This document shows positions 6,748 through 8,951 of a DNA stretch of 8,951 nt, one piece after another; position 1 is the first letter of the stretch; each line of letters opens with the position of its first letter. The notes under the pieces were generated by a model. The model saw only the letters and a list, made by a program, of their open reading frames with translations. It ran no database searches and was not told the DNA's origin. The DNA comes from Bacteroidales bacterium (GTDB taxonomy: Bacteria > Bacteroidota > Bacteroidia > Bacteroidales > UBA932), in assembly GCA_017554135.1 (NCBI GenBank), contig JAFZIX010000126.1, positions 1 through 8,951 on the forward strand, given 5' to 3'. The translations under genes were made by a program, and so were the position numbers.

Positions 6748-7448
6748 TTACTGTACCCGACATCATCATCGCCGTGGACGGATGGTCTTCCACCGGCAAG
6801 AGCACTTTCGCCAAACTTGTGGCGAAGCATTTCGGTTTTCTCTACCTTGATTCCGGTGCAATGTACAGGGGAGTGACCCTGCTTGCTATGGAGAATGGGC
6901 TGATCGGTCCGGACGGCATCGACGAGCCTGGCCTCAAGAAGGCCCTGGACGCAGGATTCGACCTGCATTTCGAGCGCCCTGCCGAAGGCGGTACCCGTCT
7001 TTTCAGTGGGGAGAGGGATATAGAAAAGGAGATCCGCACGATGGAGGTTTCTTCCTACGTTAGCCCGATTTCCGCCGTGCCGTTTGTGCGCAGTTGGGTG
7101 GATGAACGCCTGCACGCATTCAGTGTGAAGGGGCGCGTTATCATGGACGGTCGCGACATCGGCACCACCGTTTTTCCCGCTGCGGAACTGAAGATTTTTA
7201 TGACCGCGAGCGATGAGGTGCGTGCGCAGCGTCGCTATGATGAGTTGGTACAGAAGGGAACTCCTGCCACTATGGAGGAGGTGATGAAGAACCTGAAGGA
7301 GCGCGATTACATCGATTCACATCGCGAGACCTCGCCTCTGAGGCGTGCCGAGGATGCGTTCGAACTGGATAATTCCGATATGAATCTGCACGAGGAACTG
7401 GTTTGGATCCAGGGCCTGATTCAGGGCAGGTTCGGCATTCTTGGCTGA
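6744..7448 (+). CDS. cmk: Cytidylate kinase
   Basis: This enzyme transfers phosphate from ATP to CMP or dCMP and so recycles pyrimidine nucleotides in the cytoplasm. The 234-residue protein has the P-loop GWSSTGKST (13-21), in which the family's usual GPxGSGKST is altered as often seen in Bacteroidota. It also has LDSGAMYR (35-42) for CMP binding, Arg116 in the AVPFVR segment, DGRDIGTTVFP (135-145), and the lid/arginine region RDYIDSHRETSPLRRAEDA (187-205). The length is normal. The ATG at 6744 overlaps the regulator's TGA in an ATGA arrangement, and the TGA at the end shares one base with the ispH ATG, so translation is probably coupled on both sides. Adjacency of cmk and ispH recurs in several bacterial groups. 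Confidence 0.96.
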   Translation: MITVPDIIIAVDGWSSTGKSTFAKLVAKHFGFLYLDSGAMYRGVTLLAMENGLIGPDGIDEPGLKKALDAGFDLHFERPAEGGTRLFSGERDIEKEIRTMEVSSYVSPISAVPFVRSWVDERLHAFSVKGRVIMDGRDIGTTVFPAAELKIFMTASDEVRAQRRYDELVQKGTPATMEEVMKNLKERDYIDSHRETSPLRRAEDAFELDNSDMNLHEELVWIQGLIQGRFGILG

Positions 7449-8374
7449 TGACCGTAGAGATTGACAGTAATTCCGGTTTTTGCGGGGGGGTGATCCGGGC
7501 CATCGGTGGCGCGGAGAAGTTTCTCGCTGAACGTGGGGAACTGTTTTCTCTTGGGGCTATTGTCCATAATGAAGCGGAGTTGGCGCGGCTACAGCATAAA
7601 GGTTTAATTACATTAGACTCTTTAAATGCTGCGCCGGCGTCTTTCACCGTCTCGCCAAAAGAAGGCTCGACGGCAAAAGCGCCGGTCTCCGCGAATAAAA
7701 CGCTGCTGATCAGGGCCCATGGGGAGCCGCCGGCGACTTATGAGCTGGCGCGGGAAAAAGGCTTCGAGGTGATAGATTTCACCTGCCCCGTGGTGCTGAA
7801 GATACAGAAGAGCATACGGGAGGCGAGCCGGAGGCATTCTCCTGACGGGCAGATAGTCATCTTCGGGAAGATCGGTCATGCGGAGGTGCTGGGGCTGGTC
7901 GGGCAGGTGGATGGCAAGGCCGTTGTGGTAGAGAATCTGCCGCAGTTGGAGGTTGCCATCGCATCGGGCGAAATCGACATTTCCCGCCATATCGACATCT
8001 TCTCTCAGACCACCAAGAGCCCTACTGAATATGATGAACTATGCGCTTATCTGGCTTCGCGGATGGCGGCGCCCGGATTGCTGGAGGTGCATAACACCAT
8101 CTGCAGTCAGGTCGCATCCCGCCACAAGGAACTTGTGGATTTCGCCCGCGGGCACGATGTGATAGTGTTCGTGGCGGGGAAGGAGAGTTCCAACGGGCGG
8201 GTGCTGTGCGATCTCTGCGCTAGCGTGAATCCGCGCACGCACAAGGTAGGATCGGTGGCGGAAATAGATCCTTCCTGGTTCAGCGTTGCGGACTCCGTTG
8301 GAGTCTGCGGGGCCACATCCACGCCCAAATGGCTGCTGGAAGAAGTAGCGGGGCATATCAAAAATTTGCATTAA
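7448..8374 (+). CDS. ispH: 4-hydroxy-3-methylbut-2-enyl diphosphate reductase
   Basis: IspH (LytB) is the [4Fe-4S] enzyme that reduces HMBPP to IPP and DMAPP, the last step of the MEP isoprenoid pathway. Starting at ATG 7448 gives 308 residues beginning MTVEIDSNSGFCGGV. This puts the first cluster Cys at residue 12, as in E. coli; the frame is open to 7403 but that would run deep into cmk. The other cluster ligands are Cys113 (FTCPVV) and Cys219 (NTICSQV). Substrate-pocket residues are present: His40 (IVHN), His91 (RAHG), His144 and Glu146 (GHAEV), Thr188/Thr189 (SQTT), SSN (247-249) and Ser291 (GATSTPKW). His40 to His91 is about 18 residues longer than the E. coli equivalent, owing to a polar Ala/Pro/Ser/Lys stretch at about 60-84. 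All catalytic residues survive, so it should be active. Last gene of the cluster. Confidence 0.96.
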   Translation: MTVEIDSNSGFCGGVIRAIGGAEKFLAERGELFSLGAIVHNEAELARLQHKGLITLDSLNAAPASFTVSPKEGSTAKAPVSANKTLLIRAHGEPPATYELAREKGFEVIDFTCPVVLKIQKSIREASRRHSPDGQIVIFGKIGHAEVLGLVGQVDGKAVVVENLPQLEVAIASGEIDISRHIDIFSQTTKSPTEYDELCAYLASRMAAPGLLEVHNTICSQVASRHKELVDFARGHDVIVFVAGKESSNGRVLCDLCASVNPRTHKVGSVAEIDPSWFSVADSVGVCGATSTPKWLLEEVAGHIKNLH

Positions 8375-8396
8375 TCCGGCAGAATCATTATTTTTG
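8365..8396 (+). promoter_or_regulatory. Bacteroidota-type promoter for efp
   Basis: TTTG at 8365-8368 and TATTTTTG (TAnnTTTG) at 8389-8396 are separated by 20 bases, which fits the primary sigma factor consensus known from Bacteroides. Transcription should start at about 8401-8405, leaving an A/T-rich leader of about 30-35 bases without Shine-Dalgarno before the ATG at 8436. The upstream element overlaps the last codons of ispH. Confidence 0.7.
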
Positions 8397-8435
8397 CACG
8401 TTATACTCGAAACTAATTAATTGATATTTATATAT

Positions 8436-8951
8436 ATGGCAACAACAGCTGATTTCAAAAACGGCCTCTATCTGAATTACAATGGTAAGCCTTGCATGAT
8501 CGTATGGTTCCAGCATGTCAAACCCGGCAAGGGTCCTGCTTTCGTGAAGACAAAACTCCGTAATCTTGAGAATGGCCGCATCCTTGAAAATACTTTCACC
8601 GCCGGTGCAAAGATCGAGACCATTAACGTTGAGCGTCGTCCCTATCAGTTCCTTTATGGCGACGAAGACGGCTTCAACTTCATGCACGAAGAAACCTACG
8701 AGCAGATCCATCTCCCTCACGATGTTGTGGAGAATTCCGACCTCATGAAGGAAGGCCAGCACGTGGAAATGATGTTCGTGGCCGATGAAGAGCGCTGCCT
8801 CACCTGCGAACTTCCTACCTATGTGACCCTCGAAGTCACCTATGCCGAACCCGCAGTGAAGGGTAACACCGCCTCTACCTCTGCCTTGAAGGAAGTCACC
8901 CTCGAGACTGGTGCCAAGATTATGGTTCCCCTCTTCATCAACCAGGGAGAC
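8436..8951 (+). CDS. efp: Elongation factor P, 3' end cut by the window
   Basis: EF-P enters the ribosomal E site and helps form peptide bonds at polyproline stretches. The first 172 residues are present. The usual length is about 188, so roughly 16 are missing. The N-terminal KOW-like domain carries the tip loop KPGKGPAF, with Lys32 at the position of E. coli Lys34, which is modified by EpmA-type enzymes there; whether it is modified here cannot be told. The central domain has YQFLYGDEDGFNFMHEETYE, a highly conserved EF-P segment, and the third domain begins with LPTYVTLEVTYAEPAVKG, where the family pattern holds (E. coli: VELEVVETDPGLKG). The start at ATG 8436 follows an A/T-rich leader with no Shine-Dalgarno. 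The gene is 61 bases from ispH with its own promoter, so it is probably a separate transcript. Confidence 0.97.
   Translation, partial: MATTADFKNGLYLNYNGKPCMIVWFQHVKPGKGPAFVKTKLRNLENGRILENTFTAGAKIETINVERRPYQFLYGDEDGFNFMHEETYEQIHLPHDVVENSDLMKEGQHVEMMFVADEERCLTCELPTYVTLEVTYAEPAVKGNTASTSALKEVTLETGAKIMVPLFINQGD

Noticed and set aside
8375..8435. Riboswitch or terminator between ispH and efp
   Set aside because: The gap is only 61 bases and A/T-rich. I see no stable hairpin or T-tract ending, and the promoter explains the sequence.

Overview
The window reads as chromosomal DNA of a gut-type Bacteroidota, most likely order Bacteroidales. It is moderately GC-rich (my impression, not computed). Three kinds of evidence point there. 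It starts with the end of a SusD/RagB-type gene, whose C-terminus has the family's QNPGY ending. Most starts lack a Shine-Dalgarno sequence and sit in A/T-rich leaders. Promoter candidates match the Bacteroidota form (TTTG, about 20 bases, TAnnTTTG) rather than -35/-10. The genus cannot be fixed from this sequence.

Layout. Bases 1-2252 are the distal end of a polysaccharide-utilisation-type locus: the SusD tail, then a 682-residue surface lipoprotein with an N-terminal fimbrillin-like region and two related C-terminal modules. Bases 2253-2924 carry one reverse-strand gene for a secreted protein of unknown function; its stop codon abuts the lipoprotein stop with no base between. A roughly 50-base divergent intergenic region (2925-2974) holds a candidate promoter box in each direction. 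Bases 2975-8374 are a tightly packed forward cluster, dnaX - lptB - response regulator - cmk - ispH, with junctions of +6, -4, -4 and -1 bases, which looks like one operon. After a 61-base gap with the best promoter in the window comes efp, cut by the window end about 16 residues short of usual length.

How the genes work together. The cluster mixes essential functions: DNA polymerase III clamp loading (dnaX), lipopolysaccharide transport ATPase (lptB), CMP/dCMP phosphorylation (cmk) and the last step of MEP isoprenoid synthesis (ispH). One two-component regulator sits in the middle. They share expression rather than a pathway. The efp gene, for rescue of polyproline stalling, appears to be transcribed separately.

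Most of the window is ordinary core genome and I see no new defence, mobile or RNA system. The items most worth a second look are the NtrC-type regulator, which has no DNA-binding domain and a degenerate sigma-54 loop (GSFTSA instead of GAFTGA); a dispersed-repeat sequence translated in frame inside the DnaX linker; and a short repeat-flanked insertion in IspH. I found no tRNA, rRNA, CRISPR array, insertion sequence or convincing intrinsic terminator. No gene-free stretch exceeds 300 bases.
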